Source: Cyathus striatus
Lineage: Eukaryota; Basidiomycota; Agaricomycetes; Agaricales; Nidulariaceae
DNA: 64,000 nt
Direction of reading: 5' to 3'
Assembly: GCA_025738555.1 (NCBI GenBank)
Contig: JAOVFP010000024.1
Coordinates: 1,178,001-1,242,000 of the forward strand
The notes beneath the pieces are model-generated. The model did not search any database. It had not been told where the DNA came from and saw only the letters and a program-made list of their open reading frames with translations. Made by a program: the position numbers and the translations under genes. Positions within the stretch are counted from its first letter, which is position 1. Each line of letters starts with the position of its first letter. Below are positions 1 through 11,501 of this stretch, in pieces.

Positions 1-2042
1 CACTAGGATTGTCATAGCTAAGTGCACATTTGTTCAGTAACTGGAACTGTTTTACCGTGTACGTATTTGAGTATACACACTACCTTTTGTTCGGCTTTTG
101 GTTAACTCAATTGCTGTTAGACTTGAACAACGAATTCCATCTGAGCTCTACTCTTTCTTCATCATTGTTCGCGGGAACCACATGCGGGTATGCGAAACAC
201 ATCTATTATGTGCTCTCGTCTCACAGTCTCGCAGTTTCTTTGCAGGCACATTTCTTGTAGAGACCCTCCTGAAGATTTTGGGGCCCTCCAACCCAAATAT
301 GGCAATACCCTTAATACCAAGCACTCACCCTCTCAAGGAAGGCATTGGCTTTTACTATTTTCGAGCATACTGTACACTGTATACTTCGTCATTATGGGAA
401 CTCGAAACGGATTCCCAGCTATGTTTACCGCTTACGTCCTTGCGGCCTTCTCGAAGGCTTTGCTGACTGGTGAGGCATACATCAAACTGAAAATGATGTT
501 TATTGATCGAGCATGTTTATTGCCTGTTTAGCACCACTGTAAGCCCCGGATTTATTTTATCTTCGTGTTGTTAATATTGTTTAGAAATGCGTACTTCGCA
601 TCGGGACCGAGGCAAACATTGGGATACGGGCTTGGTCTTTCAAGTAAGTTATAATTTCAATCATCTTCGCGCAACGTTGTTAACCAATTAGCCAGGCTTG
701 GGAAGCGTTGTCTCTCCTTTGATCTGCCAGCTTCTTATAGCATCTGGAGTTCCTTGGTTCCATTTTTATTTTGGATCTCTGGTGCTTTCAGGTTTAAATA
801 TAATGCTACTCTCAATTACATTTAGGCCCACATCGAAGGAACTCCGTCAAGAACGTGACTTGTTTTTGGAGACTCACAGTACCATTGGAAAAATAATACC
901 GCCTTCCGGTATATCCAATGATGCCTCGAATTACAGGTTGAAAAAATCCAAATCCTCGACACACTGTGGTTAGCTCATTTTCTATCGGGTATTATATGAC
1001 TGGATCGATGACTTTACCCAGCCCTTCGTTCTGCATTATTCAAACCATATCAATGGGCATTTTCATTCTTTGCTTTACTATATTGTGGAAGGTAAGACAA
1101 TCAACCCATCTATTGTTAATGAAAAACCTTACTTCGAACATAGTGAAACTACCACACAAGGATTTGTTAGTGCTGCATTTTAATTATCATAATGAATGCT
1201 AAAAATCTTGCAGATGGTAATGTTCTTACTAAAGACACGTGTAAATTTTTGAGGTAGTTTTATTGTCTCGCTTTTGCTAATATTGTTATCATACACAGAA
1301 TGCAAACCCAAAGACCGTTGGGTATGTCACCTCTGGCTTCTGGGGTGGAATTACTGTCGGTCGCTTTCTGTGGGGATATTTGACGCCATAGTAAGTGATG
1401 GGCCTTCCTCTATCACTCAGGCATAATATTTATCTCCCTGTAGCCTCAGTTTCCAGCAAAGGAAGTTTGTGATCCAGGCTATAATGTGAGTTTTTATAAT
1501 CCACACTAAACGTGATATTTTAACAGTCTGGCACAGTGGTTTGTCGTACAATGTGAGACGCATCGTTATGTACTAATATGAAGGGTACCAGGGATCGCAA
1601 TTGCCATGCATCTTATTATCCGGTTCGTAAACTCCACCATCGCAAGTTCCTTGGCCACCACTGTTATTGGAGCTTTGTACGGTCCAATACTACCTGCAGT
1701 ACTTGCTATGGCCAACGACATCTTGCCGTCGGAAGTGCATATGGTTGCGATGTCCATCATGTGAGTTTTTAGAGGAGCCTAATTGCTGTATTGCTTAGAA
1801 TCTTCGTCCTGAACAGAACCTCGTTTGCAAGTCTTGGAGGCGGTAAGGAAGAAACAGCTCTCTTCACGATAAGATCTTAAAATTAAGCTCTAGCTATATT
1901 CCCTTTGATCACGGGGGCGATCCTCGATGCAAAGGGCGCTCATATGTTTACATCTATTACTGTCCCACTTGCAGCTGCGTTAGCAGCTGTATGGGCTTTG
2001 TTTCCTCCCCGGGTCCCCGTCAAAATCATGTCTGCTGCGTAA
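1..2042 (+). CDS. MFS transporter (BSC6-like), 5' end outside window
   Basis: This is the 3' part of a multi-exon membrane transporter of the major facilitator superfamily. Visible pieces include a helix at about 370-470 (GTRNGFPAMFTAYVLAAFSKA), then NAYFASGPRQTLGYGLGLSS, LGSVVSPLICQLLIASG and WFHFYFGSLVLSGLN. Later exons give VGYVTSGFWGGITVGRFLWG and NDILPSEVHMVAMSI, the usual second-half MFS helices. The reading ends in PPRVPVKIMSAA with a TAA at 2040-2042. Short GT-AG introns separate the pieces, for example before 700, around 1390-1440 and around 1760-1800. Fungal relatives are annotated as bypass-of-stop-codon 6-like general transporters; the substrate cannot be told from sequence. The amino end probably lies left of the window, because the first recognisable exon starts near an acceptor at about 120. 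Confidence 0.75.
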
Positions 2043-2443
2043 TTAAAAGTATCTTGGTATTTATGGTAGACCTATATTTACAATAATATCTGTATGCCAT
2101 AAGATGTTAGAATTGACAGCACTTAATGTGCATGTTGACCTGGTACGTAGTAAGACCTAGACATCTCAAATTCGTCAACAGAAACAAATGCACACACGAC
2201 ATACGTAGATACTATACATATACTGCTAAGGTAGGCATAGACATTCACAGTGGAATAACATATCTTATTTTTTTTGAAAACATTAGTTACATACTATAAT
2301 TTTCTATTTATGAGTAGTAGATTACGTCTGTCCTCTGTAATGAAGTGGCAGAACGCCGACAGCAATGCGTGCATAACAGAAATAAATATACAAAGTGCGC
2401 GGTGTACACAAAACGATGCAATGAACAGGTACAGATAGCGTTA
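2043..2443. other. Intergenic, convergent 3' ends
   Basis: AT-rich spacer between the convergent MFS transporter and SGF11 genes. I see no gene, RNA or repeat. It probably holds the two 3' UTRs. Confidence 0.6.
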
Positions 2444-4064
2444 TTACGAGCTGTCAGTATCTGTAGAAGATCCGGTTTCCTCGCCTCCATCAATATCTAG
2501 TAGCCAGATTAATTGAAGAATCACTCCTAAGTTAAAAATAATACATACCCATAGTATAGTCAGGAACATGGATTGGAGGTGGTCGTGGAGGACTCGGCCG
2601 TCTGGGCGGACCAGTACCCGTGGCACGACCTCTCATGCTCTTACCATTCGCTAAGCTCCTTGCCGTTAGACTTGGACTTTGAGTAGAGAACGAAGATGCA
2701 GCCGTCCCAACAGATACACCACCAGGAGAAGGTGAGCGAGATGAACTGGAGGTGGACGATCGATCGAGAAATGAGGCAGTCGATGAATCACGGAGCTTTG
2801 ACGGGATTTTCGATTGTGATCCAGTCGAAGGGGAATAATGGATACCAGACTGCGAGAGTGGCTGAAGATGCCAACCAGAAAAATGAAAGATGAAAACTTA
2901 CTGTCGGAGGAGCCAGAGAAGCATCTGGATCTGCTTTAATGCGCGATACCGGCGAAGCTGAATGTCATTTAGGTACCGTGGCTTCAGAAGCGCCTCGTAT
3001 TTGGACGCACCAGAAGGCTTAAGCTTCTTAGCTTTCTTGTTGGGTGAAACTTGTGGAACTGCCGGCTAAGCATTACAGTCAGCAATAGTGGACAAAAAAG
3101 AATGTAATTTTCGTACTCGTTTACGCTTTAAGCTTATTTCTGAGTCATCTTACGGGAATAAGGTACGTTAGCATTGAATTAAACAAATGTGCTGACGTAT
3201 TTACCAGCGCGCTTGGCCTTAGTTTTACCTTTTGTCTTCGCAAGTGGCTTATCATCTGATCCATTTCCTGTCTCTGAGACTGGAGATGCAGAACGACCAA
3301 CATCTGACGGTCTATAGCGCATCTACGTGTTACTCAAAGTAAAATGAATTTCAGAGTTAGTACTGACTTAAGTTTCGAGTTTGCTGCTGCCACTGCGGCA
3401 CCTCTCGCAGGAGCTCTTCTCGTGGTACTCAGTCCTAGACAGGTACTCAAATGAGGAGCATATCGATTTGATGCTATCTTTGTGCGTGAAAGGTAAATAG
3501 GTGAACAAATTAAGATGTTATTCGTAGCGTACCTGTCGAGAACACGATATGCAGTCCAAATACAAGTTTCCATCCTTAATACTAGTAGGGGTATTGTTTC
3601 CTGTAGTAGAATTACCGTTAATGGTTTTCGATTCACCCACGGACGATGGCGTTGCGGGCCTTGACAAAGAAGGTGCAGCCTGCGAAACTGCAGCTAGCGA
3701 AGGCGGGGTGTGTACTAAACATTTCAGAAATTTTTGACCACGCGGTTAGCCAGGACTTAAAATTGTCCATACCTGCACCACACCTGGATAGATTTGGCAG
3801 AATCTCAGAATGAACCGTAGTATATTCTTTTGAATGTCACTACATACCTCGTATTACATGCCTTGCACACAGCCCTGCTGCGTGCAATCTCATGATGCGA
3901 CTGTAGTGTTGCATCTTGAATGAGCTCATCAAGCATGGCGGAGAATATCCGCGCTGACTACAAGAACACAAAGTAAGATGTGTCAAATACACAACGTCAT
4001 TACGATAAAAACGCAATGGACTTACGAGGGCGGATAATATTTCCTCCTTTTCTGACTTTGGCAT
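2444..4064 (-). CDS. SGF11: SAGA-associated factor 11 (Sgf11)-like, deubiquitinase module
   Basis: The start ATG at 4064 opens MPKSEKEEILSAL. After a GTAAG intron comes SARIFSAMLDELIQDATLQ, the helix that binds the Sus1/Sgf73 lobe in Sgf11, then SHHEIARSRAVCKACNTR. A later exon holds the diagnostic zinc finger DCISCSRQ / IASNRYAPHLSTCLGL (C-x2-C, then H-x3-C), followed by basic RRAPARG, which in Sgf11 contacts the nucleosome acidic patch. The C-terminal third is long, Ser/Pro/Gly-rich and basic, and ends in GSSTDTDSS. Sgf11 anchors Ubp8 on SAGA and is needed for H2B deubiquitination. The C-terminal extension is longer than in yeast. Six or more short introns are needed, so internal boundaries are approximate. 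An upstream ATG at 4299 reads into a stop and is taken as 5' UTR. Confidence 0.8.
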
Positions 4065-4569
4065 CGTGAACGGTTCTAAACTAACAAGAAAAGACACGAG
4101 CCGCAAATGTAACGGCTGCTGGGGTAAGCAACCAAGCAGTTCTACAGAGTCCTATGGACACTGAAGTGCGATGGTCGGTGTTAAGCTTAAAGCGCGACAA
4201 TGAATGGAACTTGTTCCATCGGGCACGTGATCCTTGTAGATCTCCTTCCCACTGCCAGCGGCAACCCTGAATATGGAACTTTTTGAGTGTATCTTTCATT
4301 CCTTACATATCGCAATCACAATGGAAGAGAAAGAATCTCATATATTAGAGTAAGTACTTCTAGTATTCGTCTCAGAATGTCGTAAAAAAGGAGTGCGATT
4401 CAGCTAAGTATTGTAGTCGTAATTTTTCAAAATGGAGTTGGAATTCTACATTCCATCTACGCGTATCCAAAAATTGTGAAATGGAACATAATTAAAAGCA
4501 TTCCAAAGGATCAACGCAGTTTTCCTTCTGTCACTACGCAACTCCAACATGCTTGGGGTATGAGTTCTG
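4065..4569. other. Spacer between two minus-strand genes
   Basis: Promoter and 5' UTR of SGF11 plus the 3' UTR of the CBS-PB1 gene. A plus-strand mini-ORF at about 4321 (MEEKESHIL) runs into a plausible GTAAGT donor but yields no recognisable protein. I see no other feature. Confidence 0.5.
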
Positions 4570-7017
4570 CTAATAGTGGTGGCTTGGTGCGGTAAGCTTG
4601 GAAATGGTAAAGACACCGAGAATGACTACTGCCAAGGCACCAATGCTGGCAGGAAGCAAGAGGTCCTTGGGAATACCAAATATGTCATCAGACTGGTACG
4701 GGGAGGGCTTCGGTGTAGCATGTCCAGGCTGGGATGTAGGCACCGAGGAAGTCTCCTTCTCGAAGTCAGCTTCAACCTGCTTGGCAACGGCAGCGGCAGC
4801 GGACTCTTCTTTACTCTTCTCCTTCTGTTTTTCGGCATTCGCCTCGTCCCATCCTTTACCGCCCTGGACGAACAAAACGACACGGTCCGCGCCACTCTGT
4901 CGCGCAATTCCGACGGCGTCAGTAACGTCGTGGTCGGAAGTCACCAATACGGTATCACCATCCGCGTCAGTGTACGACAGTAAAAAGTCAATTGGGTCTG
5001 GACGGACGGAGTTCTCATCAACCTGTTCGTATTCCGTAAAGAATGGGTCCGTAGCAAGCTTCCCAGCCACGATTTCGCGGAGATGCTCAACATCGTCGTG
5101 GCGAGCTTGGAAGCGGTGCGTGCGGCCACTAGGCGTCTTGAATTTGAAGACATATGTGCCATCATCCGCCGGGAGAGCGGACCCTGTCCTACGGGTGTAG
5201 CTTTCGAGTGCCGATGCATGATCATCATCAACAACTGATGCGGAGTCGTTGGGGTGGACTTCTGACATGGGAGATTGTTGGGCCTGGGATAGGTGGTCCA
5301 AGGAATGGAACGAACGAATTTCTGGCGTTGCATTGGAACCAGAAATAACAGAACCATCGTCGTCCTGGCCAATGGAATTGAAGAAGTGACCCCACATTGG
5401 ACCGCCTTCTGTTTCATTGCCAAAATTTTCAGAGGCCATGGCGTTCATCTGGTGTGCAATTAGAACAGGCATTTATGGTTCAGAGGATCGACATACCTGT
5501 TCAAGCGTTGCATATGTTAGCTTGAGTACGTCAACAATGGCCACGAGACGGCCATCTGCCTCCACAACGGGCAAGTTAAGGTAGTGTCCATCTACACATT
5601 AGGATAAGCAACAGCCGCGCTAATGCAAAAAAAAAAAACTCGTACTATGCATCTTCTTGAGAGCGTCGTGTACACTCATGGTGGGAGGTGCTGTATCGGG
5701 ATGAGGCGTCATCACGCGAACAACACTGCACCTGCCCGCATCCAACCCAGCGGCAATCACCCTCAATACGACATCCTTGCTGGTGAAAATACCGGCGATT
5801 CGTGCACTAGGTAGGGCGTGGCTCACACCGGGACCCCCACCTTCCATAACACACACCGCCGTCGTCCTGCGCTCCTTCATGAGTTTGGCGACCTCCCTAA
5901 CGCTCGTCTTAGGACCGACGGTGGCGGGCTGGGTGCGGGAATCCATGACAGTGGTGAGATCTGGGAGAGCAGTCTTCTCGCGGAGTTTCTCTGCCCATGC
6001 GAGCATGGCTGCTGCTTGGGGTTGGTACTGACAGAGCCGAGCTCTTGAATGCCGGACATGGCACTGAAGAGTTGTTCAGAGACGGCGGAGGATCGCTCGA
6101 CTTTGCCGAGTGCTTCATGAAAGACTTTGGTAATGTCGAGAAGACCAACGACGTTTCCGTCTTCATTGCAAACAGGCTATCAGTGTATATAAGTAAATAG
6201 ATTCAAGGTAGAGTGGGTCGTCAACGTACCAAGTGCCTGAAGTGCCTGGAGACCATGAGCTGGAGAGCATCGGTTGCACTGGTGGTGTCGCGGGTGACCA
6301 TTGGGTTGCGGGTCATGATCTGGTGAACGGGAGTGGTATGGGGGTCGAGTCCCTCGGCGGTGACCTTCAGAGGCGGTCAGTGGAAAACATAGCGCAATCG
6401 CACAGCAACATACGCGATAAGCCAAATCCTTGGCGGTAAAGATACCGCTCAACCCCTCCTCATCATCGACGACCAAGACGCAGTCAGTCCTCTTGGCGGC
6501 GCATAGCTGGCTGGCCTCTGCGACGGTGATATTTTCTGGCACGGTAAGAGCCGGGCTGGGCTTCAGCGCAGCTACAGTGCCCTTCTGAGCAGTCTGCTTG
6601 CGGTCTCGCTTGGTGCGCTGGGTGTGGGTGGTGGAGATGGTGCGCTTCCTGGAGAGCTCAGACTCGATCTTCTTGCGAATGGCCTGGGGGACCAAAGGGG
6701 AGGATTTTTTGGGTGAGTACTTGTCGGAATACATGAGAAGAAGAGAGGACACGTGTAGATGGCAGGGTGGCGGGACGCGGTAATAAAAATGACAAGAGAA
6801 GGAGACTGACCTCGTCTCGTTTGGACTGCTTCTTCCTGGAGTCTGCGAGGGAGAGGCTGCTCTGGTAGGAGCCGGAGACGGTGGACATATTGACAGACTG
6901 CTGACGATTTCGGGGCGGGAGAGGGGAGATAGGACGGTCAGAGGGAAATGGGACAGGAGAAGTAGACTGGGGGCGGGCGTTGTTCGGGGAATGGCTTGGG
7001 ACGGGAATGCGGGACAT
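4570..7017 (-). CDS. Four-CBS plus PB1 domain protein with C-terminal membrane anchor (Mug70-like)
   Basis: The chosen start at 7017 (MSRIPVPSHS) begins a low-complexity Ser/Pro N-terminus. Assembled over about five introns the protein is roughly 700 residues. CBS repeats are visible near residues 112-160 (LVVDDEEGLSGIFTAKDLA), 178-228 (VVGLLDITKVFHEAL), 281-345 (ARIAGIFTSKDVVLRVIAAG) and 358-412 (GRLVAIVDVLKLTYATLEQ). A PB1 domain follows near 510-600 (YVFKFKTPSGRTHRFQ ... LLSYTDADGDTVLVTSD). A single hydrophobic helix, LLLPASIGALAVVILGVFTI, lies near the C-terminus, so the protein is probably tail-anchored with all domains cytosolic. CBS pairs usually bind adenosine nucleotides; PB1 mediates hetero-oligomers. 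This matches the fungal CBS-PB1 family that includes S. pombe mug70. The ligand is unknown. Confidence 0.88.
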
Positions 7018-7135
7018 ATGAACCTGGCAATCCTCACTCAACTAATTTCCTGCTCAACTTTTGCCCTCTTATGTTTGTCAGCACCCCGCGATCCAAATCC
7101 AAATCCAAATCCCATTTCAATTTACATTGTTCTAT

Positions 7136-7469
7136 CTACTTCTTCACCACTCTCCTTCCCTGCTGTCGTGTCGTATACAAGTAGTAGCCAACCCCAACCA
7201 CCCCAATCGCAACAAAGTTCGCTGCACCACGTCAGCATCCCACCACACACACCAGCTAACCACGTACCCGTAACAAATCCAAGCACGCCCTGGAACAGCT
7301 CAAGCACCGTCCCTATCAGGTGCTGTGCTATCGTAAATATGCTGTTCACCACACCGAATACCAGCGCAAGGATTGTCTGGAACACCGCCAGGATAGAGTT
7401 GAATAGAGACGCAAAGATCCCGAACACAGAGGTTACAAGGTTGCTGGCAGAGGATATTACTGAAGGCAT
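7136..7469 (-). CDS. Small hydrophobic fungal protein, two exons
   Basis: MPSVISSASNLVTSVFGIFA opens a roughly 95-residue protein made mostly of hydrophobic and amphipathic helix. Exon 1 ends in VLGFVT; an intron of about 53 bases (donor GTACGTG, acceptor GGTGCAG) is followed by NFVAIGVVGVGYYLYTTRQQ and a basic KK end with TAG at 7136-7138. An in-frame ATG at 7493 (MQSKLDSR) lies beside a 19-base C tract and is less likely. The layout of a re-entrant hydrophobic stretch plus one C-terminal helix recurs in short basidiomycete membrane proteins of unknown function. Confidence 0.7.
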
Positions 7470-7493
7470 TCTGCTGTCAAGTTTACTTTGCAT

Positions 7494-7512
7494 CCCCCCC
7501 CCCCCCCCCCCC
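7494..7512. repeat. C19 homopolymer tract
   Basis: Nineteen consecutive C residues directly upstream of the start region of the small hydrophobic gene (G19 on its coding strand). The tract would lie in its 5' UTR or core promoter. It is likely length-variable and easily miscounted by sequencing. Confidence 0.9.
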
Positions 7513-7808
7513 GCATCCATTCTTATACTCTTACTGCGCTCCATGAACCACAGACGTCATGCAATGGAGTACTCGTCATTCAGCGCTTCACACTAGTCCG
7601 AATTATCTATTATTTAGACAGCACAGTAATTATTCCAGGGCCTTTAAATAACCACCGCCATCTTCATTTAGCAATAGACAAGCCATTCAATAGAAAGAAA
7701 TATCAACATTTAAAGTGTTCATCCAGAACGCAGAACCCATAAAGCATTCTGACACATCCAGCGACGCATCGATCAACTCTCCGAACTCCGTCTCCCATCT
7801 TCCTTTCT
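7513..7808. other. Spacer between minus-strand genes
   Basis: About 300 bases holding the promoter of the small hydrophobic gene and the 3' UTR of the POM33-like gene. I see no other feature. Confidence 0.5.
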
Positions 7809-8977
7809 TTACCGCGCACGTGTAGGAGGAGTGCCGGGGGCAGGGGCGGGATTAGGCTGCAGAACAGTTCCTACCCAGCGGGCAATCAGCGCTTGACCCT
7901 GCTCCCAAACCTGCACAACAACGGGTGGAATACCGGGCCTGCGGATAAGCCCCTCAACCCGACGCTTCGAGATTCCAAATGCTTCACGCGTGAAAGCCGA
8001 CTGGTAGTACCTCTGGCGAAGGAAATGTGCGTAGATAATAGGCGAAATGAGGGAATTTTGGAACGTAATGGCACCGAGCAAGACGCGGGCAAAGATGACG
8101 ATTTCGGAGAGGGCAACAACGCGCATAGCAGGGTCATAGTTGGCTAAAATATTGTTAATTTATTTTAAAAAAGATAAAGCGCTACGCGTGACCCACATTT
8201 AACCCAGACCTGGAGTCTCTTTTGAAGAGGATGGGGCTGGGGAGGACCACCAGCGGTAGCAGGAGGACCAGTGGGCAAGAATTGGGGCATCAAAGTCGTG
8301 CGGGCAAAAGTCAGGGCATGGAAAAGTGAAAAGATGGTATAAGGCAGCAAGGTAACTAGAAGCCAGTCAGTCGACTTCTCATAAGCCTTTAAACCACGCA
8401 CTAGCAATAGGCTTCGAAGTCCACCAGAAAAGTGCAAGGAGTAAGTATTGGAAATTCTAATAATTGCATATTAGCAGTGGCTTTGAGAGAAACAGAATCG
8501 ACAAACCTCGTCAAGAACCGCACGCCTGAAATATGCGATATTGGGCTGGGGCGTCTGAGGAGCGACAGTGAGCGGGATGTTATGTCATGAAGACAATATC
8601 ACTGAAAAAAAAAAAAAAAAAGTTGAACATACCCCTAACGATTTCCTGGAAGGGTAGAGTAAGCGAAACAAAATACGATGTGAAAAACGACAAAGAAACG
8701 CACATGCAGACGATGGCGTAGCTAATAAGTGCACCAGTGTAGCTGGCTATGAAACGTGTAGTGCGTGAGGGTCTGAAGAGGCGGAATACAAAGAAGAGAG
8801 AAGATACTTTTGTACCACCATGCTGAGACAGCTTTAAAGGTGAACCATGCAAGGAAGTAACGAAGAGAGGAGATGAGGAGGATGAAATGGCCGCCCGCCC
8901 AGAGATAATGCTGCGCAGAGGGTGAATAGGAGTTGTGGGGAGGAGATAAGGATGGGATATACCTGTGTTGTGGCCAT
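7809..8977 (-). CDS. POM33/TMEM33-family nuclear pore and ER membrane protein
   Basis: Start MATTQ at 8977 with a very early intron. The next exon reads LWAGGHFILLISSLRYFLAW, then TTRFIASYTGALISYAIVCM and a tiny exon KSLG. Next come IPLTVAPQTPQPNIAYFRRA and LPYTIFSLFHALTFARTTL. The C-terminal half VALSEIVIFARVLLGAITFQ ... FLRQRYYQSAFTREAF is the Tmem33/Pom33 signature, followed by a Pro-rich tail ending PGTPPTRAR. Yeast Pom33 and Per33 are multi-spanning proteins of the nuclear pore and ER that help position pore complexes and shape membranes. The protein is about 290 residues with at least six introns, one of them with a 17-base T tract before its acceptor. Family assignment is confident; exact exon edges near 8560-8700 are not. 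Confidence 0.78.
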
Positions 8978-9172
8978 TAAGTTGAGATTGGGGGAGGGGA
9001 GTGAAAGGGATGTGGGTGGAAGGGATGGAAGTGGATGGTGCGATGAGCACGATGCACAAAATGTGTCCCCGACTTTATTTGCTTCAACCAAAACGTGTCG
9101 TCACAACATCGACAAGTCACGTGAATGACACCGTCATAAATATTGCACTGACTACCAACTCTACAACTTTAC

Positions 9173-11086
9173 TCAACGACTCCATTGTCCCCCCTTCGCC
9201 TCCAGTTTCTTCCTGTCGCTGTCCTTCCGGTACTTCTCCTTATCCACCTTTTTCCTCCCAAGTGTCTCCACCCTCCGCAATTTCCCGTCTCTCCGTACCT
9301 GCTTTCTCGAAACATCGTCCATCTCATCCACCTCCCCGTTCTCCTTCTGCTCCTCTCTGCCTTGCTCAGGTTCACTCTCGCTCTCAGTGTCCTCGGGCCT
9401 CTTCCGTTTCGTATTCGACTTCCCAGCTCCCGGCGCAATGTTCAAGTTCACCCGCGGAGGAACAGCAAATCCAAACGCCTTGCCCACCTTTGCCAGATCA
9501 AGCGCGTTCACGTCAAAGATCTTCTTCAGTGAATATGACGCGTATGCTTGCAGATACGATCTGAAGCCATTCTTGGCAGACTGATGGAGGAAGTAGTTCT
9601 TCTGTAGTAGCTTCTCCAGCTGTTCGTAGTTGTAGTTAGCGCTTGTCGTGTGTACCAAATAGAATCTACATACCTGAGATTGCACGTTTGCAATCTTGTC
9701 CGCGGGGAAACTGAACTCGTTCAGAGGCACCTTCGCTTCTTTCAGATACCGCAGGAATCCAAGTTCGCTCTCGAGAAGGAACAACAAACTCTTTCCAACC
9801 TTACCCGCACGCGCCGTACGTCCAACACGATGAATATAGTCGCGAGGGTCATCCGGAGGGTCAAATTGAATGATCCAGTCCACGCGGGGAATATCCAATC
9901 CACGAGCAGCGACATCGGTGCAAAGAAGAATTCCAGATTCAGCGTTAATAAACTCGAAGAATGTATTTGTTCGCTTTTGTTGTTTTTGTTTTCCCTTTTG
10001 CAAAGTATGAATATGTTGCAACAACATATGAAAATTAACTCACGTGTAAATCCAACACGGGCACATCAATGTAATTCAACAGTTCCGCATGGTACTTGAC
10101 GGAATTACAACTCGAAAAGAACACAATGACCTTTTTCTTCAGGTTCTTTTTTAAGAAGGTGAACAGGAGCAGGAATCGACGGTCGGAGGGGCAGACAACA
10201 TATCCTTGCGAGAGGGTTGAGACTGTGCTCGTCAATTCTTCCTTGTCGACGTCGATGTGAACAGGGCCTGGGCGGAGCGATATCCGAGCGAGGTCAGTGA
10301 CTTTTGTGGTTTGGGTTGCGGAGAAGAGCATGGATTGCCGGTTGTCTGTAAAACACCTGCTTAGCTGGGAAGCAATGGAAGAGCAGAGGTAGGACACACC
10401 GTTAGGAAGGATAGAGATGATTCTTTTCATTTCCTCCTCAAACCCGATTTCTAGTATGCGGTCTGCTTCATCAATAACGAGTGCTCGCATGTTTCGGTAC
10501 ACGAATCCTTTTGTGTTCTATTTCGTAGTCAGAACCTCATATTTCTGAAAGAAACAAGGAAAACGCACTTCAAGATGATCAAGTAATCTTCCAGGTGTAG
10601 CAACCAATAAATTAACGCCCTTCACCAACTTGTCTGCTTCTGCTCTCCTATTTGCGCCTCCAATAACAATACCAAAAGTCTGAGAATGATGCGCCATAAG
10701 ATCTTTTGCGACACCAAAAATCTGCAGTGCCAACTCTCGTGTCGGGGATATTATTACAATTCCAGTGCCTATACCCTTTTATTAATTCCAAATCCTTTGA
10801 AAAATAAATAAATAGGAGTCTACGCACCATTCATGGGCTTGAACTTCAACCGGTGCAACATCTCGACTGCAGGAATCAGAAACGCAAGGGTCTTCCCCGA
10901 CCCGGTTCGTGCTGCACCCAAAACGTCTTTTCCAGCCAGGAGAACAGGAATAGATTTAGCTTGGATAGGCGTCATGGTGCTGAGTCCCATTTCGGAGAGC
11001 GCATTTGTGGTTTGTTCGGAGAGGTCGAGGGTGGAGAAGGGAAGTCGTTCGGACGAGGGTCCTGCTTGGGCATTTTCTGCTGCCAT
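9173..11086 (-). CDS. HAS1: ATP-dependent RNA helicase HAS1 (DDX18)
   Basis: The start at 11086 gives [24 protein letters not shown]-box motifs appear in order: Q motif (TPIQAKSIP), motif [10 protein letters not shown], motif Ia [19 protein letters not shown], motif II VIDEAD, motif III LFSATQT, motif [10 protein letters not shown] and motif [12 protein letters not shown]. The extension [20 protein letters not shown] and [17 protein letters not shown] is the DUF4217 region typical of Has1. The tail is rich in Lys and Glu. Has1 acts in the nucleolus in 40S and 60S subunit maturation and helps release snoRNAs. The protein is about 600 residues, close to its orthologs. At least seven introns interrupt it. 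It is divergent to PTH2 and shares a promoter region of about 415 bases. Confidence 0.93.
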
Positions 11087-11501
11087 TTTAAAATAATGAG
11101 GGAGAAGAGGAGGAATGAAATGTGTGTCCACGGATGAGAGTGGGTATCACAGGGTTGTGTGGACCCCCCGCGTTTTGGGTTAACTTTGCTATGAGCGACG
11201 ACGACGACGAAGTCAATGAGCCTGGCAGAAAGTCGCAGAAAAATCCGTCGGCGTTTACCGAATAAGTTATCTGCTCTGGCGGCAATCAAAATATTTCACT
11301 TTAGAATTATAAAATCTACGTGTCTACTTAGTAGTTCCATGGCTCTTCCCATTTAATTTAAAATGACATTGTTAAAACCAGCTAAAATGTAGTAGATATA
11401 CTGTTTATGCTTCAAGCGAAAAGTAAAATGTGCGAATAAAACATACGTCCTCGGCATATCCCGATCAGTAGTTCCGCCTTTCGCTTGGATCGCATAACTA
11501 A
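11087..11501. promoter_or_regulatory. Bidirectional promoter region HAS1/PTH2
   Basis: The 415 bases between the divergent starts at 11086 and 11502 must hold both promoters. I see no clear TATA box; the stretch at 11290-11420 is AT-rich. No gene is supported here. Confidence 0.55.

Noticed and set aside
4576..5200. Plus-strand ORFs of 135 and 200 codons
   Set aside because: Antisense shadows of the long PB1 exon of the CBS-PB1 gene; no domain.
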